From: Odontesthes bonariensis
Taxonomy: Eukaryota > Chordata > Actinopteri > Atheriniformes > Atherinopsidae
NCBI RefSeq assembly: GCF_027942865.1
Contig: NC_134510.1
Location: 9,024,001 to 9,088,000, forward strand
DNA: 64,000 nt
Direction: 5' to 3'
Part shown: positions 40,482-53,200 of the stretch, piece after piece
How the letters are laid out: the number at the start of each line of letters is the position of its first letter
How positions within the stretch are numbered: position 1 is the stretch's first letter
Program-made: the position numbers and the translations under genes
The notes under the pieces: generated by a model
The model's input: only the letters and a program-made list of their open reading frames with translations
Databases searched by the model: none
Told to the model about the DNA's origin: nothing

Positions 40482-43400
40482 TTAAGCAATTTCTTTTCTT
40501 TTCTCTTCCTCTTTTGCTTCATCTTGTTTTTCTTCCAGTTGTCTTAAAAGGTAGTTTTGGGTCTTTGTAATATCGATGAATCTCCTCTCCCTGAAAGAAA
40601 AAGAAGATAATATCAAAGCATCAAAAAAGACATCTTGTTGACATGTTCGACTTTAACAGGCATTAAACTCAAGTGTGTCTGATCCTGGGGCGTTTGTATT
40701 GGGTGAAAGTTCTGGCAGCTTACCAAGTTAGTCCTCCTTTTTGGCTTTCTCACTCTCTGTATCTGGAGATGCCTCATTTGCAGATGCCACTGCATGCACA
40801 CAAACACACACATTAAATCAATATGACATTTTATTTCAGTGTATAGCCACATTCTAGATTTACCACACTGATGGCTCAGTTTGACATGACTTAACAATCA
40901 CCATGTTGACAACTAAACTGTCACAGCGGCCCTTAGGAAAGAATTGCAGAGCTAATATTCCTTCTAAACCCCAACTAGGTCTCCTAAACTGGTTTACTAA
41001 TGATTTACTATAACACACAGACTCACACGAGACGGCACATACACACATGCCTCCAGAAAGTGAGAGACAGAGAGGTAGAAAAGAAAAGGGCTCCGCAAAA
41101 GTTACGCAGTACACACCGTCTTCCTTACCAGACCTGTATTCTGTATGTACTGTATGAAGGGGTGTCGCTGCCCAAAAAGTACAACATGTTCTCAGAGTAA
41201 AAAGGCGGGTAAAGGCAATATACTGCAAACCATTAGCTCTCTTTTATAGAGGACAACTGAAGAAATTTGACATGTTACTGTGAAGATCCAGCACACTAAT
41301 ATGGATACACATTTTCTCACTATATCTGATGCATCTAATTTTAATCTTTAACTTTAATCTATGTTTGAACCTGATTATGATGTCTTTAAGTTTTAGGGGT
41401 GGGAAGTAAGTAAAAGGCAATAACAACTTTTTACGAAATGAGCCCTGCAAAGAGAATTCACATAGTTGCATGTACATACTAATCGTGCAGCAGGGCATGA
41501 TTAGTCTATAGACAGTTCACAATAGAATACAATGAGTGAGAGTTGTCTGAGTGGAGCTGTTGTTCTGATAATGTGCTTGTGCTGTAATCAACATGCTCAA
41601 GAGAAGCCTTCTTACCGAGGGTGTGTTGCTGCCTTTTGTTTCTCATACTGTGCTATCTGTTTAGCCTGAAGGTCCAACAATACCCCGTTCAGTCCGTCAG
41701 CCTCAGCACAGAAGCAGTTGAAGAGCAGTTCTTTAAGACCTCAGAGTTTCTAAAATGATGTATTGGATTTATTGTTTTGTTTCCAAATCGTGGTCTCTGG
41801 TAAAATGTGAGGCAAGAGGATGGTTTGGACATGCAAAGGAGCATGCGTTGCTTATCTGAATGTCAGCAGGATTTGTTGCACATTAATGGGTCTGCCTTTC
41901 CTCACCTGTTTCTCCCCGCTCACCTTTCTCTGCCTGTTTGTACATGCTTAGCTTCAAACATGTGCTCTCACAGATTAAGCCTGACTATTTAAGCCAGTGG
42001 CGATGCTGCTGTATGTGACCTCCACCCAAAAACTGTCTCCTGAATAAGCATCTCTTGTTTAAGTTGGCATGACAAGGTTGTCAAATAAATAATTCTGTGT
42101 CCAATTGCCTAAATCAGCTGAGCAAGAAAATCTGTCATGAACTTTCTTAAGACTCCGACACAGCGGCACCAATCAAACACTAAAATTATGCTGTTGTTAT
42201 CCTCCTGCTGTTTTATTGTGAAGGAAATGTCACCTTGCAATATTAAAGTGTGTAAACTCTCACTTGTGCAGTAGGACAAAAGTGTACTTTAAGTGGCTAA
42301 ATACCTACCTAAAATACATTTTGTCGTGGAAAGAACTTGAAAGCAAATGTTTTTTTTCCTGTAAATTTTTTAAAGGAATGGAAAAAAGGGTAATCAATGT
42401 GTGTTAGTTTTTCATACCATCTGATGAAGGTTCAGGAGCTTCTAATGGAAGTGCACTGTCTGCAGCAGGCTCTGATGTCACACTTCCTGATGGAGCCTCT
42501 GGTACTTCTTCTGTCTGAGTTTCTGAAACACTTGGTGCAGGTGCTGGAACTTCTGCATTCTGGCTCAGTTCAGCAGCTGATTCCGCTTCTGTAGCCAGGC
42601 CAGGTGTGACCTCTGCTGGTAGGGTAGTCACAGCAGGGGCTGTAGGGGCCTCTGTTGCCACCTCAGTGGCAGGATGAGGGTCAGCCTGGGCAGATACTGT
42701 AACAGGAGATAATGGAGGCATCTCTGGAACACATGCTGCAGCAATAGCAGTGTCTATTACAGGCTCTACAGCATCTTCGAGAACTGAGGGTTGAGCTGGT
42801 GCTGCAGGTTCAACTGACACTGAAACTACACCAGGTGCTGAGGACTCATTTGGTGCATTTTTTGAAACATCAATCTGTGTTTCTGAGGTGGTCTCTGGTG
42901 CAGAATTGTCAAGCAGGGCTTCTGCCTCTACAGGTGCAGACTCTTCAACTGTAGGTTCAGCTGCTGCTTCAACGGGAGCTTCAACAGGAGCTTCAGCAGC
43001 GGCTTCAACGGGAGCTTCAACAGGAGCTTCAACAGGAGCTTCAGCAGCAGCTTCAACGGGAGCTTCAACGGGAGCTTCAGCAGCAGCTTCAACGGGAGCT
43101 TCAACGGGAGCTTCAGCAGCAGCTTCAACGGGAGCTTCAACGGGAGCTTCAGCAGCAGCTTCAACGGGAGCTTCAGCAACTGCTAAATCTGGGACCTCGG
43201 CAGCCACTTCAACAGGGGCCTCAACAGCCTCAGCTACAGCCTCCTGTACAGCTACTGGGGCCACCACTAGCTCAGATACAACTGGTTCAACAGATGGTTC
43301 AGGGACCACTTCCTCTGCAACATCAGGGGCCTCTGCCTTTACTCCTTCAACTGATTTAATAGGGGCTTCTTCCATGGCCTCAACTAGGACTTCGACCACA

Positions 43401-46400
43401 GGAGGGGCCTCGTCCTGCACGGTTTCAACAGAAGCTTGTGCCTCCACTGGAGGTACATCCTCAACCACTGCCACAGCATCTATAGGCTCACCAGAGTCCT
43501 CTGCTGGAGCAGAGGCTATAGCCTCTTGTGCTGGTTCCTCACAAGCAGCAGGTTCTAGCTGTGGCTCTGCTAGGAGGTCTTCCCCTGAGCCAAGATCCTC
43601 CTGAGCCTCCAGGGCCACTAAGACTGCCTCCGTCTCATCTCCAGTTCCTGGTTGAAGATCATCTGGTAAGGCAGTCTGCACAGGCAGCTGCATCTGGTCC
43701 TCGATGGTTTTTGCATCTTCTGCAATGATGCCATTTTTGATGGCTGTCAAAACAAAGATGACAAAAGAAATAAGTATATACAACTTGTAAGCATCCTGCA
43801 CTTATCAAATGACAGTCCACTCAGTTAGTGATGTCCAGTTGATGTCAATCAATCTCAATCAATCTTTATTTATATATCGCATTTCATACCACAGGCAACT
43901 CAATGTGCTTTGTGTAACAATGATGGTGACACTGACAGTGTCATTCAATATAACAGTTTTAAGAAGGGCTTAATTCCGTTAATAGGTTACCACATTTGTG
44001 AATACTTATTCATCCAAACATATTGCAATATATTTTATGTTTTCCTCTGAGTTTTTTCTTTAAACACTTTTTCCAAAACTAAGGGAATAAAATCTGCTGT
44101 CAAGTTTTCAAAATTCATATTTACACAATTCTACATAAACTATATATTCATACGTATTTGGATAAACGTGAGAAATATTTCAATTTACCAAACACATGAA
44201 ACCTACAGCCTTCTCAAAAAAGTTGATACTGAGTAAAATTCAATTAAATTAAATTTTATTCACATATCACTAAATCGCAACAAATGTCATCTCTCGGTAC
44301 TTCAGAGATATAGTAAAAAAAAAAAATCGAATTAATAATTGATAGTAGAATTTGGTTACTTTTGTCACCTGCTCAAACTGTGACTGCACCCTAACAGTAA
44401 CACAAGGTAATCTTTGAAAAAAAAACAAAAAAAACAACAACAATCAGGCTCCTCTGGCTCTTCCAAGTGCCTCTCGTGTGATTTGCAAGAAGTGAATATA
44501 CCTGAGTGAAAAACAATCAGAGCCAGGAGGAGTCTATAACAATGGCAATCACTGCCACATCTAATGCAGCTGCTGTTACTAAACTGCGTTTATATGACAG
44601 CCTCCTGCAGGGAGGGGCTTTGGAGGCAGAGCTGAAGCACAGCACAGAGGGAGGAAGAAGGACCCATGAATTGTAGTCATTCAAATTCCTAAGTCAAATC
44701 CAGCTTTTTCTCAAGGTTACCAAGTTTTGTTTCAGATTGCATAGACAGTACAAAGACAGCATATTACATTTGGAATCAGAGAAATTTTCTCAAGTTTCTG
44801 AAAGACATAGGCTAAACTTATCAACATCTTTTAAACAGTTGGAATGGGGCAAACAAGTTGTGTTAACATAAAAATACAGGCATGCCTGAAGGGCAATAAT
44901 AACAACTATTATTTTGTTGTTAGGTAACTTGCACATCTGTGAGAGCATAATTTGTGCTGAAGGATATGCAAAAGTTTTGCAATAACTTAATGCTGCCATC
45001 TGGACAAGATCTTTTGAGTGTTGTTAAAAAAAAAAAAAAACATGGTAAACATGCCCCTGTAACAACTTTCCCCCCCCCATATGTTGCTGGCATCAATTTC
45101 ATAAGTACTTCTCAAAAAAACTAAATTTCTCAGTTTCAGCATCTGACTTGGTGCATTATCATTTGCATTACAAAGTGTCTTCAGTTCTCGGGGAGGAAAG
45201 GGGTTGTGCTGTGGAGCTGTACTTGAGGATATGCAGAATACAAGAGAATAAGCAATAAGGCACGCAAATGCATGCTGAAGAAGCAATTCTTTCATTTCCG
45301 TTCTTGAAAATAGGATTTATTGAAGCCCTGAGGACCTCTAAGTCTCAGAGGAAATAAAATGCAAGTGGTATTGAAGGGGTACCTTCACTTTGTTTATTTT
45401 TCATTCCTCTTTGCTCTTCTACAGTCTTTTGTGAGTGTGAACAGACCATCAGCCCTGATATAAGGCTATATTAGACAAGGAACTAAAGAGGCCTCAGACC
45501 AACCAAACACAAATGACAAATCGTAAATCTCAGGTCACAGGAACCACAAAATCCTGACAAATGCTTTTTATCTGTTTTTATTTCAAAGCTTGCTGCCTCT
45601 CAATAACATAGCGTGGACATTGTCCCCACGTGAGACAAACCAGAAGGATTCAGTTAGCTAAAAGGGAGGATAGGTTTAGCCGTTGCAGCTTCCTGATTTT
45701 ATTTGTCTGTCAGTAGCTTTTAAAAGAGCTCAGACTGATGGGTGGAAGGGAATGTGATGGCTTGGCAGCTTGCATAAAAATTAGCCAGTGGGAAAATACA
45801 GAGGCAAATAAGTGAAGCAAATCATTTCTAATGACATCTCCTTTGTTTGAAGACTGTAGAAGTTAAAAAGCAGCTCTTTCCAGATGTTCTACATTCCATA
45901 ATACTGGCTTCTGACTGTTCCATATTTTTTATTATGTGCTGTCATGTGTCAGTCATTTCTTATCTTTTAATCAGAAATATACATTTTACACCCACTAGCA
46001 GAGAAACAAAAAAAGCTGTCGTTAGAATAGTAGTTCTGACCAGGTGTTGAAAACTGTGAATGTCACTGTTTTGGTCGACTCGAGACAGATACAGCCACTC
46101 CAGGCATGAGTGACTTGTTTGTCACAATGATTTAGCAGCCAAAGATGACACAGATCCCAGACAAAACAGTGTCATGGCTGGGTGGAAGTACAGGGAAGAG
46201 AGGGAGGGGGACGGGGGACCGGACACAGACCAGGGGCCCAGACTGGGGATGGGACCAGTGGTGACTTGGATGGCATACAACTGGTTTATTAGACAAACAG
46301 TGTACTGTATTAATTAAAACCTCACTCATTCAGCCATATTTAGAGAAGTCTGCCTGGGGTAGAGTACAATAACTGATTTTCTTGCCGGGGTGATGTAAGA

Positions 46401-47839
46401 GTCTGGAAAGGGACCCGAGCTTCTCCAGGTGACTAAAGCTGGCTGCCTGGAGAAACAAAGCCCTGACACAAGCATCATACAGTGTGAGAGAGGGAATGGA
46501 ACATTCTGTACATGAACACAAAGGAGCTATACCAGGCAGAGTAATCGTATCAAACTTTTTAGGCTACTTGCTCAAAAATGTAGTTCAAATTTTTCCTCAA
46601 TCAAATATTTGCATAAACACAAACAACAAGGCCAGAGACTGTCATGGCATGTGTTTGTAATGATCTGGCTTGGGAACACTGTGTACAACCAGCTGTGCTT
46701 AGCATGACGCTACCATGTGCCAATAAGAATGAATAGACAATCATGGACTGTGTCAGTGTTTGAGATGGGTGTATGTACAAGCTTGAACAAAGCGTACACA
46801 TACGTGGAGATGGAAAAACTAAAGCAAGACAGCCATGACAGCCATGACAGATTGAGCATATCAGCAAAAGCACAACTTTTTAAAAGTGCTTCACTGTCCC
46901 TTAGAGGAATGGTTTGGTAGCTTAAAACATTTTATCTTTCCTTAAAAAACCATCCATCTCTAAGCTTCTCCTTATTTACCGTTGCAGTTCACACACCTCT
47001 TATCTTGGCGATGATAATCACACACACTTCATCAGCAACATACTTCTTGCAGAAGATAAGTGGATGACTATCTTTGTCACTTTTATTTTATGAAACATAA
47101 GTTATTTTGTTTGGCTGCTGGCGGTTTTGACAAACTTTCGAAATCAATTCAGAACATTGGAAGCAAACAGGTTGGATTGCAATCTTGCCTCAGGCAGCAA
47201 AAGCCTTTTAAACACTCCCATCTTTCTTTCACACTGTCTTATTGTAAGATTTGCATGTTGTCCTAAATAGAATGCTCTCTTAATTTCACAGAAACAGGAT
47301 GAGAATGACCATGATCATACAGTGCAACTTAACTCCTGTTCAGGTCCCATTACATCAATAAATAATTACAAGTTTTTCATCAAACCACTCTGTGGACAGA
47401 AAGCTCTAAAAAAAAAAAAAAAAAAAAAAGAAGCTGGTAAAAATAACACCAAAGACATGTGGGCAAAGATGAAAAATGACTTAACATGAATAATTCTACA
47501 CTTGAGGTACTTAAGTATGCTATGCAGGGGAATGTGAGTGAGAAAGCACACGGTGTACCAGACCAGCCGGCAGCAGTCATACAGCCTTTAACAAGATCTG
47601 ATTGAATGGAAGTAACCGAGACTTAGAGCACCTACTGTCCACTGTTTCAGAAATATAAGCATGCCCATGTGATCAAGTTACAAATGTCAAAGTTTGAAAG
47701 ATAAATTCCATTTTTAAAATGTCAAACTTCTCACAGGGGATATTTACTTACCCAGTGTGTCTCCATTGCTCTCCTCAGGCTTTGTGCCTGGTCTTTTCTC
47801 TTGATCAACAGTCTGAGCACTTGATGATGAACACCCCAT
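40482..47839 (-). CDS. ERICH5: Glutamate-rich protein 5 (ERICH5-like), acidic lipid-anchored protein
   Basis: Exon 1 (47839-47752) encodes MGCSSSSAQTVDQEKRPG. MGCSSS is a consensus N-myristoylation site with an adjacent palmitoylatable Cys and is characteristic of ERICH5. Exon 2 (43743-42418, phase 1 in and out) encodes about 440 residues rich in Ala, Glu, Val and Pro, with a VEAPVEAAAEAP minisatellite. Two further exons fit in phase: 41739-41616 (containing LNGVLLDLQAKQIAQYEKQK) and 40590-40482 (charged helix LLRQLEEKQDEAKEEEKRK, then EIA and stop). With these the protein is 548 residues. An alternative last exon at 40789-40728 joins exon 2 directly and ends AKKED. Function is unknown and membrane association is inferred from the N-terminus. 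Position between MATN2 and RIDA matches human ERICH5. The first two exons are firm and the 3' end is inferred. Confidence 0.82.
40728..40789 (-). CDS. Possible alternative last exon of ERICH5
   Basis: After a GCATGCAG acceptor the minus strand reads ASANEASPDTESEKAKKED and then a TAA stop, in frame if spliced directly from the exon ending at 42418. A GTAAG-type donor follows about 8 nt after the stop, so it could also be an internal exon that truncates the protein. Its acidic, Glu/Ser-rich composition suits ERICH5. If spliced after the 41616 exon instead, it would stop after a few residues. Confidence 0.4.
41616..41739 (-). CDS. Probable third coding exon of ERICH5
   Basis: This 124-nt stretch has a GTAAG donor and an AG acceptor that is only weakly preceded by pyrimidines. 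It stays open in the frame set by exon 2 and hands the correct phase to the 40590-40482 exon. It encodes a predicted amphipathic helix containing LNGVLLDLQAKQIAQYEKQK, unlike the low-complexity exon 2. Confidence 0.5.
42950..43180 (-). repeat. Coding minisatellite in ERICH5, 36-bp unit
   Basis: Near-identical copies of a 36-bp unit encode VEAPVEAAAEAP, with occasional 18-bp part-units giving extra VEAPVE. Units differ mainly at synonymous sites such as ACGGGAGC versus ACAGGAGC. The antisense strand is also open, reading Ser/Thr/Gly/Ala repeats, which is a by-product of the repeat. Confidence 0.92.
43848..43925. repeat. Short interspersed repeat end
   Basis: It starts with tandem TCAATCAATC and continues CTTTATTTATATATCGCATT and ACAGGCAACTCAATGTGCTT, a terminus very common in teleost retroposons. 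It lies in ERICH5 intron 1. Confidence 0.55.
44236..44320 (-). repeat. Short interspersed repeat end
   Basis: On the minus strand this reads as a TTTAGTGATATGTGAATAAA-type end followed by a TTTAATTTAATTGAAT tail, a diverged form of the GGCGCTATATAAATAAAATT fish retroposon terminus. It lies in ERICH5 intron 1. Confidence 0.45.
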
Positions 47840-49125
47840 GTTTAGTAACAACAATAGATCAGACAGTAAAATGGAATCTGTTATGAAGAGCAAGCAAACA
47901 CAAGTCTCAGAGCTGTCTGTTTTTTTAAAGACTGAGACTGTCGTGCAGTGCAAACATGAACTACTAAACTTTGCTTAATTCCTAAAAGTAGCTCAGCTAC
48001 CACAATGTGTCTATGTGTCTATGCATGGCCTGCTGCCCTCCTGCCTCAAACAACAATCTGTTAAAAGCATAAAGCAAAGTAGCGCAGTCTGTATTACTGA
48101 GTGTTCCCTGCCTCCTGCTCACAGTCACACTATTCACACAGGAGAAGGAGGAGGCAAACACGTTCATGGAGCGTCCACCCCCTTACGGTCTGCTCTGGAG
48201 GACATCCACCACCTTGTGGTCATATTGAGAATAACATGTGCAGCACACTAGATCTCGAGATTTTTTCTGTTTTTGATGTGTAGAAAAAATTCAAAATTTT
48301 AAAATGCTTTTTGAAACCAATTCAGTGTTTTTCAGTTGTAACAAATAGATGCAGTGGATGATGTGCAGACCATTAAAATAATTTTTAGAATTTATCACAC
48401 ACACCACAAATGTGAAGTTTAAAATGTTTATTTGTCAATAAACTGTACAAAAAGTTGTTTATGTGAGAACACTTCTTACCAAATACACTTTGTGGCACCA
48501 TAGGTTACATGTACACATTTATTTAGTGTCTTAGTAAGACTTTTCCATGACATCAGAATCAAAGTGTAGGTATCTCAGCTATGATGTACTTAGTTTTCAG
48601 TATGCTAAACTTAGAAATATTTCTTGGCAGCCTTTAAGACCCTTCTTGAACATTTTAAATCTAAAGCTTACATAGCTTCATGTGTGGTAAAATCTAGATT
48701 TTGAGGTACCATTGTTGAAAAAGTGTTGTCAGTAGCAGTTGGTGGGTTTTCATCCGAATGTATCATATATTTATACTGGGTTTTCAGAAAATCTGCTAAA
48801 TAAAATGTGAATATATGCATGTTTCTATCCATGACTGTAATATTTTAAAGGATTGGTTCACAAAGATAAGTAGTGGGGTGGTGCTAATTCTTCTGCCAGA
48901 ACTGCAGAAGAAAGCGTAAAGATATGGTGTGACTAAAAAAGAACCACTCAAACATCAAACAACAGCAAAAAAAAACATGAACACTGTCCTGTAATACTGT
49001 AGACAGTGTTGCATTTGCTTATGTTCCAGCATAGGCTAAACAGCAGTATTAAAACAGAGTTAGTACATTTCTTCAGAGACGAGTCTTCTTCAGTTTTGCA
49101 CTGTGGCTACGATGGGGTCAGCCTT
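47840..49125. other. MATN2-ERICH5 intergenic region
   Basis: This 1.3-kb interval must hold the MATN2 3' UTR and the ERICH5 promoter. A minus-strand AATAAA (48427-48432) is a candidate MATN2 polyadenylation signal about 0.7 kb past the stop. In human the ribosomal protein gene RPL30 lies between these two genes. I found no trace of it here. Confidence 0.5.
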
Positions 49126-50238
49126 TTACACGAGTTGATTCTCCAGAGTCTCCAGCTTCTTTGACATAGCTTCAAGTAGGCATGTTAAAGAATCTTATAA
49201 CAAATAAATTCAAATTAGTGCACAACCTTACCATGTCCAAAACATCATACAGCCCAAAAGCTCAAGTATTATCTCTGGAACAAATCACTGCCTGCTTTGA
49301 TACTCATTTGATTTTTTCCAATTCAAACTTACATGTTAACTTTGAATACAAATGACAATGCTTGTTTTAGAAATGTTAATCTTAAAATGATTACATTATT
49401 GCAGTCCCTGTCACCACAGAGTGGCAAACTCTTCTACATCTTTACTTTTGAAAGTCTCAGCCTCTTCAGCAGATAAGATGGAAGAGCTTGGAGTTCTGAC
49501 AAGGATGCAGCTGGAATATTGGGAAGGCTATATGATTAGTTTTATTGAGAGATGGATGCATTAATTACTCTGACATGCAGCAGTGACTACTCATGCATGT
49601 AGAGACTGCAAGGCAGAGAGTTAACAGTAATGAAGGAGAGTCTGCAGTTCTTGTTAACAACAGATGGTGTTGTCCTGGACATGTCACTGAGAAGGAGCGT
49701 CTCTGCACACCAGAGATTTAACGGTTGGCTTTAGGTTTCTGTTGATGTGCTCTACTGGAGAGTTCAACTGTTTACCTGTTTGTAACACCATCAGATAGGT
49801 TCTTGCCAAGGTTAAAAAACAACATGCCAATTCATTCATAGTGATCTATCAAGGCTTTAATCACACCTCCCACTCTGCTACACTTTAACTTTAACAAAGG
49901 TTTGTCAGTTGATTTCTATTTTAGTTTATTTGTTTATCTTTTATAACATGTAAAATATTCGCAACATTATTTACCTTTGGACATGAATGAAACATTTGAT
50001 TTGGGTTTTTAGACTCAATCGTGTCACAAACACTGATCCACCAATCTGACACCTTAATCTCTCTGCTAGTTGTAGTTTGGTCTGTGGAGGACAATGAGAA
50101 AGCACTGACACTGTGTAACACTGTACAGTCAGCACAAAAGGATATTATTCTGAACCAGGCTCTTCAACTTCTCTGTGACTTGGTTCTGAAACATTAACAC
50201 ATTCTCGCACTGGCACATATTTTCATCAGCTGGTTTAT
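49126..50238 (-). CDS. MATN2: MATN2 coiled-coil exons separated by an AT-AC intron
   Basis: Exon 50238-50146 encodes [17 protein letters not shown] and the start of a helix. Exon 49175-49126 encodes [15 protein letters not shown] and the stop. The intervening intron 50145-49176 (970 nt) begins ATATCCTTTT and ends AC, with TTCTTTAAC (branch A at 49185) nine nt upstream. Joining at these ends gives the expected matrilin coiled coil in frame, whereas I found no GT-AG pair that does. Confidence 0.88.
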
Positions 50239-53200
50239 CTGTGGGGGAAAAAAATAATTAGATGAGAAAGTTTTTCTGGATTAGAATCCTTTCATTTTTA
50301 TCTTATCCTTTCACTCTGATTCCTCCCTTGTAAATTTTCTTTCTGTCTCGGCTTGTGTAGGTTCTGATTAAGCCAATGTATACATGCATTTCCCATCTGC
50401 ACTCATAGGTAAATGAAAAAAGTATATGGGATCTATCTGATTCTGTCAGATCAGAATTAAAACAGTTAATGCATTTCTGCATAGATGAGTGTCCTCTGGC
50501 TCTTCAGACTGTGGTTATTGTTATTGTGGTTATTATTATTGAGGCAGCAGGTGGCAGTAATGGACCATTATTAAGTCAAATTTGACCAAGCTTTGTCATG
50601 AAAGTGCCTCATTGGAAACTCACCTAACATAACACTGAACATGGTGTCCATAGTGCTTTTTTTTTTTTTTGATTTTCATCAACCTTGTGTGGATACCTTT
50701 ACCTTTACACATCCTGGACTTGAGCTTCATTGCAATTTCTCCCATTTTCTCAAAATCCTCAGCATAATACAGGTGCATCTCATCAGGCTCTGATGCTATT
50801 TCTCTCAACTCCTGTTCAATGGCCTTACCAACCCCCAAGGCATATATGGTGACCCCTGAAATGGACAGAAAAAAGACTAATGGTATGAAACTGCTATCAA
50901 AAAGAGATGCTCTGATTAGAAATTGAAATATGGATGTCAAGACAGAATATATGTTACGTGTACCAGAATTTTTTGCTTTACTGGCCCATTCGGAAACATC
51001 ATCTTGTGATCTTCCATCAGTGAACACAATGCTGACTCTTGGAATGGTCGGCCTGGCACCCTCTTTGGCTGAAAAGCTGAGCTCAAACATGTGATGTAGA
51101 GCTGAGCCTGTCATGGAGCCCCTCCCCATGTACTGCATCCGGTTCACAGCCTGCTTGACGTCTTGCGCTGTGACGTACTGGCCTAAGGTGAACTCTGTGC
51201 GGACCTTGGTGGAGTACTGAATAAGGCCTACATGTGTGCCTGTCCTGGAAATGTCCAGAGAGTCCACAATGCCGTTTACTAACTGCTTGACCAGCTCAAA
51301 GTTGGCAGGGCCCAGACTCTTGGAGCCATCGATCACGAAAACTAAATCCATGACTCCATCGTGACATTCTGATTCTGCCAAGAGAGTAAAATACATGTTT
51401 CTTTGATTTTCTTGCATTCTCGAGCAGGGGTTCTACAGACCCCATATCTTAGAAAGATGAAAAGAAAAGAACGTAAAAAATTGTTACGTTTTCGAATTGT
51501 AACAAAAACCTTTTAGTTTGTCAGGCAATGATTCCAAATTTCTTCACTAACCAACCTTATTTAGAAAATATAAAAAACAACTAGAAACTGATGCCAGCAG
51601 AGGTGCAGAGGTTTACCCTTTCTTTCATTTACACTTGTTCACCATTTAGGGACAGCGGATACTAAGTTATTGGCAGACCAGTCAAGCACACACACTCTGT
51701 TCCCAGGAAGCTACGCTGTTGGAGGTCCTGCAGAATGAGGTCTGGTTGTGTCCTGAGACCAAAGTTCTTTACAATACTATTAAGAAATTGTATCCATTTT
51801 TTTAATATAATCAAATTTTTTCAACAGTGTGCTGATTCTCTGTCAGAGTTTGGTAATTAATTAACAATCCATTTTTGCTTGGGAAGTATAAGAAATATTT
51901 TTGTGGATGCTCCTGTTATATCCAGTCCTGACACCCTCACCTGTTACCAGCTATTATCCCAATCCCAAAAAGGTCTAAAAAACTTTTTTTGGCCGCTCTC
52001 CCAACTTTTTTAGAGTTTGTTGTCGAAATCAAGTTAAAGGTTGTTATTTCTAAAAATTACTAAAAATTATTTATTTTATACTTTTGTTTGTTAAATAAAA
52101 GTTAAAGAACAAATTAGCAATGTATAGATTTATGTTTTTGCTGCATTTTGGAAATTTTTTTCCACTTCTCTGGAAACTATGAAAAGACATTTGTGTTCAT
52201 ACTTTTGCAGCTCTTTCTACCTTCAGCCAGCATGAATCCCTCAAAACATTTACAGACGTAGGAGTCAGTGGTACTGACACACTGATGCTTCTTCCATTTT
52301 GTTTTTAACAGTCATTAATAACCTCAAAATAAAATGAAAATTAAAGGGAACTAAACATTTACACTGTTTGCTTATTTACTGTTCTATTTATCCTCATGCA
52401 TTTCTCCGTTGGATATCTTTGAATTATTGTGTTTCATGCTCACAGTGAGAAATATTCCTTCAAATGTGTAAGACTGGACTCACTCTGGCATGTCTTTCCA
52501 TCAGGTCGCAGTGTGTATCCGTCTCTGCATTTACACACACAAGAATCTTCTGTATTCATGAACCCCTGCTCACAGCCATGTTTCCCATCAGCACAGTGGT
52601 CTGTCTCTGCAAGAGGGTAATCATTTACTACTGCTGCTCAATTTTAAACCTTCATGAAAAGCAGTGATCAAATACATACAGCTAATATTTGGTGACAGGT
52701 GACAATGACTTTTGCATGTTTTTGGAATTTACGTAATGATTTTACTTTACTTATTTGATTGGGGGCTCACTTCACTTTTATGGGATATTTCATTTTTCTA
52801 ATCAATGTAAAATTGCATTTATTTATTTAAAATCCCATCTTTTCTTTCATTAAGTAGACTGATTAGAACCGATTTCAGCGTTTGTATATTTCTTTATCAT
52901 TCTTTATGTGTTTGAGCCCCAACTGCATTCTCAGGTATGATGGAAAAATGAATGAAACCCAGGAGAGCTAAATGATGTTAGGGCTGATACACATTTATAT
53001 TGTGAGCCACTTTGGGATTTCTAAAACATCACAGTTAAAGAAGTGTTGCCTTACTCATAGATGATGAAGAAAACATTTCCTTTTTTAGTAAATAATGGCA
53101 TAAGGAGAAAACACTCACTTTTGCATGTTTTCCCATCTGGTCTGAGTGTGTAGCCTTTTCTGCATTTACACACACAGCTGTCCTCTTTGTTCATAAACTC

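Noticed and set aside
42888-43604. A 238-residue plus-strand open frame of Ser/Thr/Gly/Ala repeats
   Set aside because: It is the antisense shadow of the ERICH5 minisatellite exon and has no start context, splice or family support.
43744-43801. Extending ERICH5 exon 2 upstream to an ATG at 43801 (start MQDAYKLYILIS)
   Set aside because: The extension crosses a good acceptor (TTTTGACAG before 43743), and the phase fits exon 1 encoding MGCSSS. The hydrophobic start is intron sequence.
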